A stretch of 64,000 bases of DNA from Oscarella lobularis (Eukaryota; Porifera; Homoscleromorpha; Homosclerophorida; Oscarellidae). Positions 33,001 through 48,450 of the stretch are shown here, piece by piece. Where the stretch lies: assembly GCF_947507565.1 (NCBI RefSeq), contig NC_089191.1, forward strand, positions 2,274,240 to 2,338,239, given 5' to 3'. The notes under the pieces were generated by a model. That model worked only from the letters and a program-made list of their open reading frames with translations. It made no database searches and had not been told where the DNA came from. Each line of letters opens with the position of its first letter. The stretch's first letter is position 1. Position numbers and translations under genes: made by a program.

Positions 33001-36000
33001 TAATACCATATGACAGATAGTGGAGGTCTCTCTAATACCATACGACAGATATTGGAGGTCTCCCTAGTACCATACGACAGATATTGTAGGTCTCCCAAGT
33101 ACCATACGAAAGATATTGGAGTTCTCCCTAGTACCACACGACAGATATTGGATGTCTCCCTAGTACCATACGACAGATATTGGAGGTCTCCTTAGTACCA
33201 TACGACAAATATTGGAGGTCTCTCTAATACCATAGGACAGATATTGGAGGTCTCCCTAGTACCATGCGGAAGATATTTTAGGTCTCCTTAGTACCATTCG
33301 ACAGATATTTGAGGTCTCTCTAATACCATACGACAGATATTGGAGGTCTTTCTAATACCATACGACAGATATTGGAGATCTCCCTACTACCATACGACAG
33401 ATATTGGAGGTCTCTCTAATACCATACGACAGGTATTGGAGGTCTTCCTAGTACCGTACGGTTGATACTTGAGGACTCCTTAGTACCATACGACAGATAT
33501 ATTGGAGGTCTCTCTAATACCATACGAAAGGTATTGGAGGTCTCTCTAATACCAAACGACAGGTATTGGAGGTCTCCCTAGTACCATACGACAGATATTG
33601 TAGGTCTCCCAAGTACCATACGACAGATATTGGAGTTCTCCCTAGTACCATACGACAGATATTGGAGGTCTCCCTAGTACCATACGACAGATATTGGAGG
33701 TCTCCTTAGTACCATACGACAAATATTGGAGGTCTCTCTAATACCATAGGACAGATATTGGAGGTCTCCCTAGTACCATGCGGAAGATATTTGAGGTCTC
33801 CTTAGTACCATTCGACAGATATTTGAGGTCTCTCTAATACCATACGACAGATATTGGAGGTCTCCCTAATACCATACGACAGATATTGGAGGTCTTTCTA
33901 ATACCATACGACAGATATTGGAGGTCTCCCTAGTACCATACGACAGATATTGGAGGTCTCTCTAATACCATACCACACTTATTGGAGGTCTCCCTAGTAC
34001 CATACGACAGATATTGGAGGTCTCCTTAGTACCATACGACAGATATTGGAGGTCTCCCTAGTACCATACGACAGATATTGGAGGTCTCCTTAGTACCATA
34101 CGACAGATATTGGAGGTCTCCCTAGTACCATACGACAGATATTAGAGGTTTCTCTACTACCATACGAGAGATTCTGGAGGTCTCTCTAATACCATACGAC
34201 AGATATTGGAGGTCTCACTAGTACAATACGACAGATTTTGGAGGTCTCTCTAATACCATACCACACTTATTGGAGGTCTCCCTAGTACCATACGACAGGT
34301 ATTGGAGGTCTCCTTAGTACCATACGACAGATATTGGAGGTCTCCCTAGTACCATACGGCAGATATATGAGGTCTCCTTAGTACCAAACGACAGATATTG
34401 GAGGTCTCCCTAGTACCATACGACAGATTTTGGAGTTCTCCCTAGTACCATACGACAGGTATTGGAGGTCTCCTTAGTACCATACGACAGATATTGGAGG
34501 TCTCTCTAGTACCATACGACAGATATTGGAGGTCTCCTTTGTACCATACGACAGATATTGGAGGTCTCCCTAGTACCATACGACAGATATTAGAGGTTTC
34601 TCTAATACCATACGACAGATATTGGAGGTCTTCCTAGTACCGTACGGTAGATACTTGAGGTCTCCTTAGTAACATACGACAGATATTGGAGGTCTCTCTA
34701 ATACCATACGACAGATCTTGGAGGTCTCTCTAATACCATACGACAGATATTGGAGGTCTCCCTAGTACCATACGTTAGATATTGGAGGTATCCTTAGTAC
34801 CATACGGCAGATATAGGAGGTCTCTCTAATACCATAGGACAGATATTGGAGGTCTCCCTAGTACCATGTTGAAGATATTTGAGGTCTCCTTAGTACCATT
34901 CGACAGATATTTGAGGTCTCTCTAATACCATACGACAGATATTGGAGGTCTGTCTAATACCATACGAAAGATATTGGAGGTCTTTCTAATACCATACGAC
35001 AGATATTGGAGGTCTCCCTAGTACCATACGACAGATATTGGAGGTACTTCTAATACCATACGACAGATATTGGAGGTCTCCCTAGTACCATGCGGAAGAT
35101 ATTTGAGGTCTCTTTAGTACCATTCGACAGATATTTGAGGTCTCTCTAATACCATACGACAGATATTGGAGGTCTCTCTAATACCATACGACAGATAGTG
35201 GAGGTCTCTCTAATACCATACGACAGATATTGCAGGTCTCTCTAATACCATACGACACTTATTGGAGGTCTCCCTAGTACCATACGACAGATATTGGAGG
35301 TCTCCTTAGTACCATACGACAGATATTGGAGGTCTCCCTAGTACCATGCGACAGATATTGGAGGTCTCCTTAGTACCATACGACAGATATTGGAGGTGTC
35401 CCTAGTACCATACGACAGATATTAGAGGTTTCTCTAATACCATACGACAGATATTGGAGGTCTCCTTAGTACCATACGACAGATATTGGAGGTCTCCCTA
35501 GTACAATACGACAGATATTAGAGGTTTCTCTAATATCATACGACAGATATTGGAGGTCTTCCTAGTACCGTACGGTATATATTTGAGGTCTCCTTAGTAA
35601 CATACGACAGATATTGGAGGTCTCTCTAATACCATACGACAGATAGTGGAGGTCTCTCTAATACCATACGACAGATATTGGAGGTCTCCCTAGTACCATA
35701 CGACAGATATTGTAGGTCTCCCAAGTACCATACGAAAGATATTGGAGTTCTCCCTAGTACCATACGACAGATATTGGATGTCTCCCTAGTACCATACGAC
35801 AGATATTGGAGGTCTCCTTAGTACCATACGACAAATATTGGAGGTCTCTCTAATACTATAGGACAGATATTGGAGGTCTCCCTAGTACCATGCGGAAGAT
35901 ATTTTAGGTCTCCTTAGTACCATTCGACAGATATTTGAGGTCTCTCTAATACCATACGACAGATATTGGAGGTCTTTCTAATACCATACGACAGATATTG

Positions 36001-38220
36001 GAGGTCTCCCTACTACCATACGACAGATATTGGAGGTCTCTCTAATACCATACCACACTTATTGGAGGTCTCCCTAGTACCATACGACAGGCATTGGAGG
36101 TCTCCTTAGTACCATACGACAAATATTGGAGGTCTCCCTAGTACCATACGGCAGATATATGAGGTCTCCTTAGTACCAAACGACAGATATTGGAGGTTTC
36201 TCTAATACCATACGACAGATATTGGAGGTCTTCCTAGTACCGTACGGTTGATACTTGAGGACTCCTTAGTACCATACGATAGATATTGGAGGTCTCTCTA
36301 ATACCATACGACAGATATTGGATGTCTTTCTAATACCATACGACAGATATTGGAGGTCTCTCTAATACCATACGACAGATTTTGGAGTTCTCCCTAGTAC
36401 CATACGACAGGTATTGGAGGTCTCCCTAGTACCATACGACAGATATCGGAGGTCTCTCTAGTACCATACGACAGATATTGGAGGTCTCCTTAGTACCATA
36501 CGACAGATATTGGAGGTCTCTCTAATACCATACGACAGATATTGGATGTCTTTCTAATACCATACGACAGATATTGGAGGTCTCCCTAATACCATACGAC
36601 AGATAGTGGAGGTCTCCCTAGTACCATACGACAGATATTGGAGGTCTCTCTAATACCATACGACACTCATAGGAGGTCTCCCTAGTACCATACGACAGAT
36701 ATTGGAGGTCTCCTTAGTACCATACGACAGATATTGGAGGTCTCCCTAGTACCATACGACAGATATTGGAGGTCTCCTTAGTACCATACGACAGATATTG
36801 GAGGTCTCCCTAGTACCGTACGAAAGATATTAGAGGTTTCTCTAATACCATACGACAGATATTGGAGGTCTCCCTAGTACCATACGACAGATTTTGGAGT
36901 TCTCCCTAGTACCATACGACAGGTATTGGAGGTCTCCTTAGTACCATACGACAGATATTGGAGGTCTCTCTAATACCATACGACAGATATTGGATGTCTT
37001 TCTAATACCATACGACAGATATTGGAGGTCTCTCTAATACCATACGACAGATTTTGGAGTTCGCCCTAGTACCATACGACAGGTATTGGAGGTCTCCCTA
37101 GTGCCATACGACAGATATTGGAGGTCTCTCTAGTACCATACGACAGATATTGGAGGTCTCCTTAGTACCATACGACAGATATTGGAGGTCTCTCTAATAC
37201 CATACGACAGATATTGGATGTCTTTCTAATTCCATACGACAGATATTGGAGGTCTCTCTAATACCATACGACAGATATGGGTGGTCTCCTTAGTACCATA
37301 CGACAGATATTAGAGGTTTCTCTAATACCATACGACAGATATTGGAGGTCTTCCTAGTACCGTACGGTAGATACTTGAGGTCTCCTTAGTAACATACGAC
37401 AGATATTGGAGGTCTCTCTAATACCATACGACAGATAGTGGAGGTCTCTCTAATACCATACGACGATTATTGGAGGTCTCCCTAGTACCATACGACAGAT
37501 ATTGGAGGTCTCTCTAATACCATACGACACTTATTGGAGGTCTCCCTAGTACCATACTACAGATATTGGAGGTCTCCTTAGTACCATACGACAGATATTG
37601 GAGGTCTCCCTAGTACCATACGACAGATATTGGAGGTCTCCTTAGTACCATACGACAGATATTGGAGGTCTCCCTAGTACCATACGAAAGATATTAGAGG
37701 TTTCTCTAATACCATATGACAGATATTGGAGGTCTCTCTAATACATTACGACAGATGTTGAAGGTCTCTCTAATACCATACGAAAGATATTGGAGGTCTC
37801 TCTAATACCATACGACAGATATTGGTGGTCTCTCTAATACCATACGACAGATATTGGAGGTCTCCTTAGTAACATACGACAGATATTGGAGGTCTCTCTA
37901 ATACCATACGACAGATAGTGGAGGTCTCTCTAATACCATACGACGATTATTGGAGGTCTCCCTAGTACCATACGACAGATATTGGAGGTCTCTCTAATAC
38001 CATACGACACTTATTGGAGGTCTCCCTAGTACCATACGACAGATATTGGAGGTCTCTTTAGTACCATACGACAGATATTGGAGGTCTCCCTAGTACCATA
38101 CGACAGATATTGGAGGTCTCCTTAGTACCATACGACAGATATTGGAGGTCTCCCTAGTACCGTACGAAAGATATTAGAGGTTTCTCTAATACCATATGAC
38201 AGATATTGGAGGTCTCTCTA

Positions 38221-41200
38221 ATACATTACGACAGATGTTGAAGGTCTCTCTAATACCATACGAAAGATATTGGAGGTCTCTCTAATACCATACGACAGAT
38301 ATTGGTGGTCTCTCTAATACCATACGACAGATATTGGAGGTCTCTCTAATACCGTACGACAGATATTGGTGGTCTCCTTAGTACCATACGACAGATATTG
38401 GAGGTCTCTCTCATACCATACGAAAGATATTGGTGGTCTCTCTAATACCATACCACAGATATTGGAGGTCTCTCTAATACCATACGACAGATATTGGAGG
38501 TCTCTCTAGTACCATACGACAGATAGTGGTGGTCTCTCTAATACCATACGACAGATATTGGAGGTCACTCTAATACCATACGTCAGATGTTGGAGGTCTC
38601 CTTAGTACCGTACGGTAGATACTTGAGGTCTCCTTAGTACCATACGACAGATATTGGAAGTCTCTCTATTACCATACCACAGATATTGGAGGTCTCCTTA
38701 GTACCATGCGACAGATATTGGAGGTCTCTCTAATACCATACGACAGATATTGGAGGTCTCTCTAATACCATACTACAGATATTGGAGGTCTCCCTAGTAC
38801 CATACGACAGATATTGGAGGTCTCTCTAATTCCATACGACAGATATTGGAGGTCTCTCTAATACCATACGACAGATATTGGATTTCTCTCCAATACCATA
38901 CGACAGATATTGGAGTTCTCTCTTATACCATACGACAGATATTGGAGGTCTCCTTAGTACCATACGACAGATATTGGAGGTCTCTCTAATACCATACCAC
39001 AGATATTTGAGGTCTCCTTAGTAGCATGCGACAGATATTGGAGGTCTCTCTAATACCATACGACAGATATTGGGGGTCTCCTTAGTACCATACGGCAGAT
39101 ATTGGAGGTCTTTCTAATACCATACGATAGATTTTGGAGTTCTCCCTAGTACCATACGACAGATTTTGGAGTTCTCCCTAGTACCATACGACAGGTATTG
39201 GAGGTCTCCCTAGTACCATACGACAGATATTAGAGGTTTCTCTAATACCATACGACAGATATTGGAGGTCTCCTTAGTACCATGCGACAGATATTGGAGG
39301 TTTCCTTAGTACCATACGACAGATATTGGAGGTCTCTCTAATACCATACGACAGATATTGTAGGTCTCTCTAATACCATACGACAGATATTGGAGGTCTC
39401 CCTAGTACCATACGACAGATATTGGAGGTCTCCCTAGTACCATACGACAGATATTGGAGGTCACTCTAATACCATACGACAGATATTGGAGGTCTCTCTA
39501 ATGCCATACGACACTTATTGGAGGTCTCCCTAGTACCATACGACAGATATTGGAGGTCTCCTTAGTACCATACGAGAGATATTGGAGGTCTCTCTAATGC
39601 CATACGACACTTATTGGAGGTCTCCCTAGTACCATACGACAGATATTGGAGGTCTCCTTAGTACCATATGACAGATATTGGAGGTCTCCCTTGTACCATA
39701 CGACAGATATTGGAGGTCTCCTTAGTACCATACGACAGATATTAAAGGTCTCCCTAGTACCATACGACAGATTTTGGAGTTCTCCCTAGTACCATACGAC
39801 AGGTATTGGAGGTCTCCTTAGTACCATACGACAGATATTGGAGGTCTCTCTAATACCATACGACACTTATTGGAGGTCTCCCTAGTACCATACGACAGAT
39901 ATTGGAGGTCTCTTTAGTACCATACGACAGATATTGGAGGTCTCCCTAGTACCATACGACAGATATTGGAGGTCTCCTTAGTACCATACGACAGATATTG
40001 GAGGTCTCCCTAGTACCGTACGAAAGATATTAGAGGTTTCTCTAATACCATATGACAGATATTGGAGGTCTCTCTAATACATTACGACAGATGTTGAAGG
40101 TCTCTCTAATACCATACGAAAGATATTGGAGGTCTCTCTAATACCATACGACAGATATTGGTGGTCTCTCTAATACCATACGACAGATATTGGAGGTCTC
40201 TCTAATACCGTACGACAGATATTGGTGGTCTCCTTAGTACCATACGACAGATATTGGAGGTCTCTCTCATACCATACGAAAGATATTGGTGGTCTCTCTA
40301 ATACCATACCACAGATATTGGAGGTCTCTCTAATACCATACGACAGATATTGGAGGTCTCTCTAGTACCATACGACAGATAGTGGTGGTCTCTCTAATAC
40401 CATACGACAGATATTGGAGGTCACTCTAATACCATACGTCAGATGTTGGAGGTCTCCTTAGTACCGTACGGTAGATACTTGAGGTCTCCTTAGTACCATA
40501 CGACAGATATTGGAGGTCTCTCTATTACCATACCACAGATATTGGAGGTCTCCTTAGTACCATGCGACAGATATTGGAGGTCTCTCTAATACCATACGAC
40601 AGATATTGGAGGTCTCTCTAATACCATACTACAGATATTGGAGGTCTCCCTAGTACCATACGACAGATATTGGAGGTCTCTCTAATTCCATACGACAGAT
40701 ATTGGAGGTCTCTCTAATACCATACGACAGATATTGGATTTCTCTCCAATACCATACGACAGATATTGGAGTTCTCTCTTATACCATACGACAGATATTG
40801 GAGGTCTCCTTAGTACCATACGACAGATATTGGAGGTCTCTCTAATACCATACCACAGATATTTGAGGTCTCCTTAGTAGCATGCGACAGATATTGGAGG
40901 TCTCTCTAATACCATACGACAGATATTGGGGGTCTCCTTAGTACCATACGGCAGATATTGGAGGTCTTTCTAATACCATACGATAGATTTTGGAGTTCTC
41001 CCTAGTACCATACGACAGATTTTGGAGTTCTCCCTAGTACCATACGACAGGTATTGGAGGTCTCCCTAGTACCATACGACAGATATTAGAGGTTTCTCTA
41101 ATACCATACGACAGATATTGGAGGTCTCCTTAGTACCATGCGACAGATATTGGAGGTTTCCTTAGTACCATACGACAGATATTGGAGGTCTCTCTAATAC

Positions 41201-43468
41201 CATACGACAGATATTGTAGGTCTCTCTAATACCATACGACAGATATTGGAGGTCTCCCTAGTACCATACGACAGATATTGGAGGTCTCCCTAGTACCATA
41301 CGACAGATATTGGAGGTCACTCTAATACCATACGACAGATATTGGAGGTCTCTCTAATGCCATACGACACTTATTGGAGGTCTCCCTAGTACCATACGAC
41401 AGATATTGGAGGTCTCCTTAGTACCATACGAGAGATATTGGAGGTCTCTCTAATGCCATACGACACTTATTGGAGGTCTCCCTAGTACCATACGACAGAT
41501 ATTGGAGGTCTCCTTAGTACCATATGACAGATATTGGAGGTCTCCCTTGTACCATACGACAGATATTGGAGGTCTCCTTAGTACCATACGACAGATATTA
41601 AAGGTCTCCCTAGTACCATACGACAGATTTTGGAGTTCTCCCTAGTACCATACGACAGGTATTGGAGGTCTCCTTAGTACCATACGACAGATATTGGAGG
41701 TCTCCCTAGTACCGTACGAAAGATATTAGAGGTTTCTCTAATACCATATGACAGATATTGGAGGTCTCTCTAATACATTACGACAGATGTTGAAGGTCTC
41801 TCTAATACCATACGAAAGATATTGGAGGTCTCTCTAATACCATACGACAGATATTGGTGGTCTCTCTAATACCATACGACAGATATTGGAGGTCTCTCTA
41901 ATACCGTACGACAGATATTGGTGGTCTCCTTAGTACCATACGACAGATATTGGAGGTCTCTCTCATACCATACGAAAGATATTGGTGGTCTCTCTAATAC
42001 CATACCACAGATATTGGAGGTCTCTCTAATACCATACGACAGATATTGGAGGTCTCTCTAGTACCATACGACAGATAGTGGTGGTCTCTCTAATACCATA
42101 CGACAGATATTGGAGGTCACTCTAATACCATACGTCAGATGTTGGAGGTCTCCTTAGTACCGTACGGTAGATACTTGAGGTCTCCTTAGTACCATACGAC
42201 AGATATTGGAGGTCTCTCTATTACCATACCACAGATATTGGAGGTCTCCTTAGTACCATGCGACAGATATTGGAGGTCTCTCTAATACCATACGACAGAT
42301 ATTGGAGGTCTCTCTAATACCATACTACAGATATTGGAGGTCTCCCTAGTACCATACGACAGATATTGGAGGTCTCTCTAATTCCATACGACAGATATTG
42401 GAGGTCTCTCTAATACCATACGACAGATATTGGATTTCTCTCCAATACCATACGACAGATATTGGAGTTCTCTCTTATACCATACGACAGATATTGGAGG
42501 TCTCCTTAGTACCATACGACAGATATTGGAGGTCTCTCTAATACCATACCACAGATATTTGAGGTCTCCTTAGTAGCATGCGACAGATATTGGAGGTCTC
42601 TCTAATACCATACGACAGATATTGGGGGTCTCCTTAGTACCATACGGCAGATATTGGAGGTCTTTCTAATACCATACGATAGATTTTGGAGTTCTCCCTA
42701 GTACCATACGACAGATTTTGGAGTTCTCCCTAGTACCATACGACAGGTATTGGAGGTCTCCCTAGTACCATACGACAGATATTAGAGGTTTCTCTAATAC
42801 CATACGACAGATATTGGAGGTCTCCTTAGTACCATGCGACAGATATTGGAGGTTTCCTTAGTACCATACGACAGATATTGGAGGTCTCTCTAATACCATA
42901 CGACAGATATTGTAGGTCTCTCTAATACCATACGACAGATATTGGAGGTCTCCCTAGTACCATACGACAGATATTGGAGGTCTCCCTAGTACCATACGAC
43001 AGATATTGGAGGTCACTCTAATACCATACGACAGATATTGGAGGTCTCTCTAATGCCATACGACACTTATTGGAGGTCTCCCTAGTACCATACGACAGAT
43101 ATTGGAGGTCTCCTTAGTACCATACGAGAGATATTGGAGGTCTCTCTAATGCCATACGACACTTATTGGAGGTCTCCCTAGTACCATACGACAGATATTG
43201 GAGGTCTCCTTAGTACCATATGACAGATATTGGAGGTCTCCCTTGTACCATACGACAGATATTGGAGGTCTCCTTAGTACCATACGACAGATATTAAAGG
43301 TCTCCCTAGTACCATACGACAGATTTTGGAGTTCTCCCTAGTACCATACGATAGGTATTGGAGGTCTCCTTAGTACCATACGACAGATATTGGAGGTCTC
43401 CCTAGTACCGTACGAAAGATATTAGAGGTTTCTCTAATACCATATGACAGATATTGGAGGTCTCTCTA
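38221..43468. repeat. 1,696-bp higher-order repeat, three copies plus partial
   Basis: The marker monomer ATACATTACGACAGATGTTG begins at 38221, 40077, 41773 and 43469. The spacings are 1856, 1696 and 1696 bp, that is 58, 53 and 53 monomers; the first copy has five extra monomers near 39840-40000. Within each copy about 50 variant monomers keep the same order. A fourth copy starts at 43469 and departs after about 43800, resuming in part near 44090-44870. An earlier marker at 37741 lies 480 bp (15 monomers) before the first. Confidence 0.85.
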
Positions 43469-46400
43469 ATACATTACGACAGATGTTGAAGGTCTCTCTA
43501 ATACCATACGAAAGATATTGGAGGTCTCTCTAATACCATACGACAGATATTGGTGGTCTCTCTAATACCATACGACAGATATTGGAGGTCTCTCTAATAC
43601 CGTACGACAGATATTGGTGGTCTCCTTAGTACCATACGACAGATATTGGAGGTCTCTCTCATACCATACGAAAGATATTGGTGGTCTCTCTAATACCATA
43701 CCACAGATATTGGAGGTCTCTCTAATACCATACGACAGATATTGGAGGTCTCTCTAGTACCATACGACAGATAGTGGTGGTCTCTCTAATACCATACGAC
43801 AGATATTGGAGGTCTCCCTAGTACCATACGACAGATATTGGAGGTCTCCTTAGTACCATACGACAGATATTGGAGGTCTCCCTAGTACCATACGACAGAT
43901 ATTGGAGGTCTCCTTAGTACCATACGACAGATATTGGAGGTCTCCCTAGTACCATACGACAGATATTGGAGGTCTCCCTAGTACCATACGACAGATATTG
44001 GAGGTCTCTCTAATACCATACGACAGATATTGAAGGTCTCTCTAATACCATACGACAGATATTGGAGGTCTCTCTAATACCATACGACAGATATTGGGGG
44101 TCTCCTTAGTACCATACGGCAGATATTGGAGGTCTTTCTAATACCATACGACAGATTTTGGAGTTCTCCCTAGTACCATACGACAGATTTTGGAGTTCTC
44201 CCTAGTACCATACCACAGGTATTGGAGGTCTCCTTAGTACCATACGACAGATATTGGAGGTCTCTCTAGTACCATACGACAGATATTGGAGGTCTCCTTA
44301 GTACAATACGACAGATATTGGAGGTCTCCCTAGTACCATACGACAGATATTAGAGGTTTCTCTAATACCATACGACAGATATTGGAGGTCTCCTTAGTAC
44401 CATGCGACAGATATTGGAGGTTTCCTTAGTACCATACGACAGATATTGGAGGTCTCTCTAATACCATACGACAGATATTGGAGGTCTCTCTAATACCATA
44501 CGACAGATATTGGAGGTCTCCCTAGTACCATACGACAGATATTGGAGGTCTCCCTAGTACCATACGTCAGATATTGGAGGTCACTCTAATACCATACGAC
44601 AGATATTGGAGGTCTCTCTAATGCCATACGACACTTATTGGAGGTCTCCCTAGTACCATACGACAGATATTGGAGGTCTCCTTAGTACCATACGAGAGAT
44701 ATTGGAGGTCTCTCTAATGCCATACGACACTTATTGGAGGTCTCCCTAGTACCATACGACAGATATTGGAGGTCTCCTTAGTACCATATGACAGATATTG
44801 GAGGTCTCCCTTGTACCATACGACAGATATTGGAGGTCTCCTTAGTACCATACGACAGATATTAAAGGTCTCCCTAGTACCATACGACAGATATTGGAGG
44901 TCTCCTTAGTACCATACGACAGATATTGGAGGTCTCCCTAGTACCATACGACAGATTTTGGAGTTCTCCCTAGTACCATACGACAGGTATTGGAGGTCTC
45001 CTTAGTACCATACGACAGATATTGGAGGTCTCTCTAGTACCATACGACAGATATTGGAGGTCTCCTTAGTACCATACTTCAGATATTGGAGATCTCCCTA
45101 GTACCATACGACAGATATTAGAAGTTTCTCTAATACCATACGACAGATATTGGAGGTCTCCTTAGTACCATGCGACAGATATTAGAGGTTTCCTTAGTAC
45201 CATACGACAGATATTGGAGGTCTCTCTAATACCATACGACGGATATTGGAGGTCTCTCTAATACCATACGACAGATATTGGAGGTCTCCCTAGTACCATA
45301 CGACAGATATTGGAGGTCTCCCTAGTACCATACGACAGATATTGGAGGTCACTCTAATACCATACGACAGATATTGGAGGTCTCTCTAATGCCATACGAC
45401 ACTTATTGGAGGTCTCCCTAGTACCATACGACAGATATTGGAGGTCTCCTTAGTACCATACGATAGATAATGGAGGTCTCTCTAATGCCATACGACACTT
45501 ATTGGAGGTCTCCCTAGTACCATACGACAGATATTGGAGGTATCCTTAGTACCATACGACAGATATTGGAGGTCTCCCTAGTACCATACGACAGATATTG
45601 GAGGTCTCCTTAGTACCATACGACAGATATTGGAGGTCTCCCTAGTACCATACGACAGATATTGGAGGTCTCCTTAGTACCATACGACAGATATTGGAGG
45701 TGTCCCTAGTACCATACGACAGATATTAGAGGTTTCTCTAATACCATACGACAGATATTGGAGGTCTCCTTAGTACCATACGACAGATATTGGAGGTCTC
45801 CCTAGTACCACACGACAGATATTGGAGGTCTCTTAGTACCATACGACAGATATTGGAGGTCTCCCTAGTACCATACGACAGATATTAGAGGTTTCTCTAA
45901 TACCGTACGACAGATATTGGAGGTCTCCTTAGTACCATACGACAGATATTGGAGGTCTCCCTAGTACCATACGACAGATATTAGAGGTTTCTCGAATACC
46001 GTACGACAGATATTGGAGGTCTCCCTAATACCATACGACAGATATTGGAGGTCTCTCTAATACCATACGACAGATATTGGAGGTCTCTCTAGTACCATAC
46101 GACAGATATTAGAGGTTTCTCTAATACCATACGACAGATATTGGAGGTCTCCTTAGTACCATACGACAGATATTGGAGGTCTCCCTAGTACCACACGACA
46201 GATATTGGAGGTCTCTTAGTACCATACGACAGATATTGGAGGTCTCCCTAGTACCATACGACAGATATTAGAGGTTTCTCTAATACCATACGACAGATAT
46301 TGGAGGTCTCCTTAGTACCATACGACAGATATTGGAGGTCTCTCTAATACCGTACGACAGATAGTGGAGGTTTCCTTAGTACTATACGACAGATATTGGA

Positions 46401-48450
46401 GGTCTCTCTAATGCCATACGACACTTATTGGAGGTCTCCCTAGTACCATACGACAGATATTGGAGGTCTCCTTAGTACCATACGACAGATATTGGAGGTC
46501 TCCCTAGTACCATACGACAGATATTGGAGGTCTCCTTAGTACCATACGACAGATATTGGAGGTCTCCCTAGTACCATACGACAGATTTTGGAGTTCTCCG
46601 TAGTACCATACGACAGGTATTGGAGGTCTCCTTAGTACCATGCGACAGATATTAGAGGTTTCCTTAGTACCATACGACAGATATTGGAGGTCTCTCTAAT
46701 ACCATACGACGGATATTGGAGGTCTCTCTAATACCATACGACAGATATTGGAGGTCTCTCTAGTACCATACGACAGATATTGGAGGTCTCCTTAGTACCA
46801 TACTTCAGATATTGGAGGTCTCCCTAGTACCATACGACAGATATTAGAAGTTTCTCTAATACCATACGATAGATATTGGAGGTCTCCTTAGTACCATGCG
46901 ACAGATATTAGAGGTTTCCTTAGTACCATACGACAGATATTGGAGGTCTCTCTAATACCATACGACGGATATTGGAGGTCTCTCTAATACCATACGACAG
47001 ATATTGGAGGTCTCCCTAGTACCATACGACAGATATTGGAGGTCTCCCTAGTACCATACGACAGATATTGGAGGTCACTCTAATACCATACGACAGATAT
47101 TGGAGGTCTCTCTAATGCCATACGACACTTATTGGAGGTCTCCCTAGTACCATACGACAGATATTGGAGGTCTCCTTAGTACCATACGATAGATAATGGA
47201 GGTCTCTCTAATGCCATACGACACTTATTGGAGGTCTCCCTAGTACCATACGACAGATATTGGAGGTATCCTTAGTACCATACGACAGATATTGGAGGTC
47301 TCCCTAGTACCATACGACAGATATTGGAGGTCTCCTTAGTACCATACGACAGATATTGGAGGTCTCCCTAGTACCATACGACAGATATTGGAGGTCTCCT
47401 TAGTACCATACGACAGATATTGGAGGTCTCCCTAGTACCATACGACAGATATTAGAGGTTTCTCTAATACCATACGACAGATATTGGAGGTCTCCTTAGT
47501 ACCATACGACAGATATTGGAGGTCTCCCTAGTACCACACGACAGATATTGGAGGTCTCTTAGTACCATACGACAGATATTGGAGGTCTCCCTAGTACCAT
47601 ACGACAGATATTAGAGGTTTCTCTAATACCATACGACAGATATTGGAGGTCTCCTTAGTACCATACGACAGATATTGGAGGTCTCTCTAATACCGTACGA
47701 CAGATAGTGGAGGTTTCCTTAGTACTATACGACAGATATTGGAGGTCTCTCTAATGCCATACGACACTTATTGGAGGTCTCCCTAGTACCATACGACAGA
47801 TATTGGAGGTCTCCTTAGTACCATACGACAGATATTGGAGGTCTCCCTAGTACCATACGACAGATATTGGAGGTCTCCTTAGTACCATACGACAGATATT
47901 GGAGGTCTCCCTAGTACCATACGACAGATTTTGGAGTTCTCCGTAGTACCATACGACAGGTATTGGAGGTCTCCTTAGTACCATGCGACAGATATTAGAG
48001 GTTTCCTTAGTACCATACGACAGATATTGGAGGTCTCTCTAATACCATACGACGGATATTGGAGGTCTCTCTAATACCATACGACAGATATTGGAGGTCT
48101 CCCTAGTACCATACGACAGATATTAGAGGTTTCCTTAGTACCATACGACAGATATTGGAGGTCTCTCTAATACCATACGACGGATATTGGAGGTCTCTCT
48201 AATACCATACGACAGATATTGGAGGTCTCCCTAGTACCATACGACAGATATTGGAGGTCTCCCTAGTACCATACGACAGATATTGGAGGTCACTCTAATA
48301 CCATACGACAGATATTGGAGGTCTCTCTAATGCCATACGACACTTATTGGAGGTCTCCCTAGTACCACACGACAGATATTGGAGGTCTCCTTAGTACCAT
48401 ACGACAGATATTGGAGGTCTCCCTAGTACCATACGACAGATATTAGAGGT

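Noticed and set aside
33010-33195. 61-codon frame in the satellite
   Set aside because: A chance stop-free stretch caused by variant monomers; it is a repeat translated in shifting phase.
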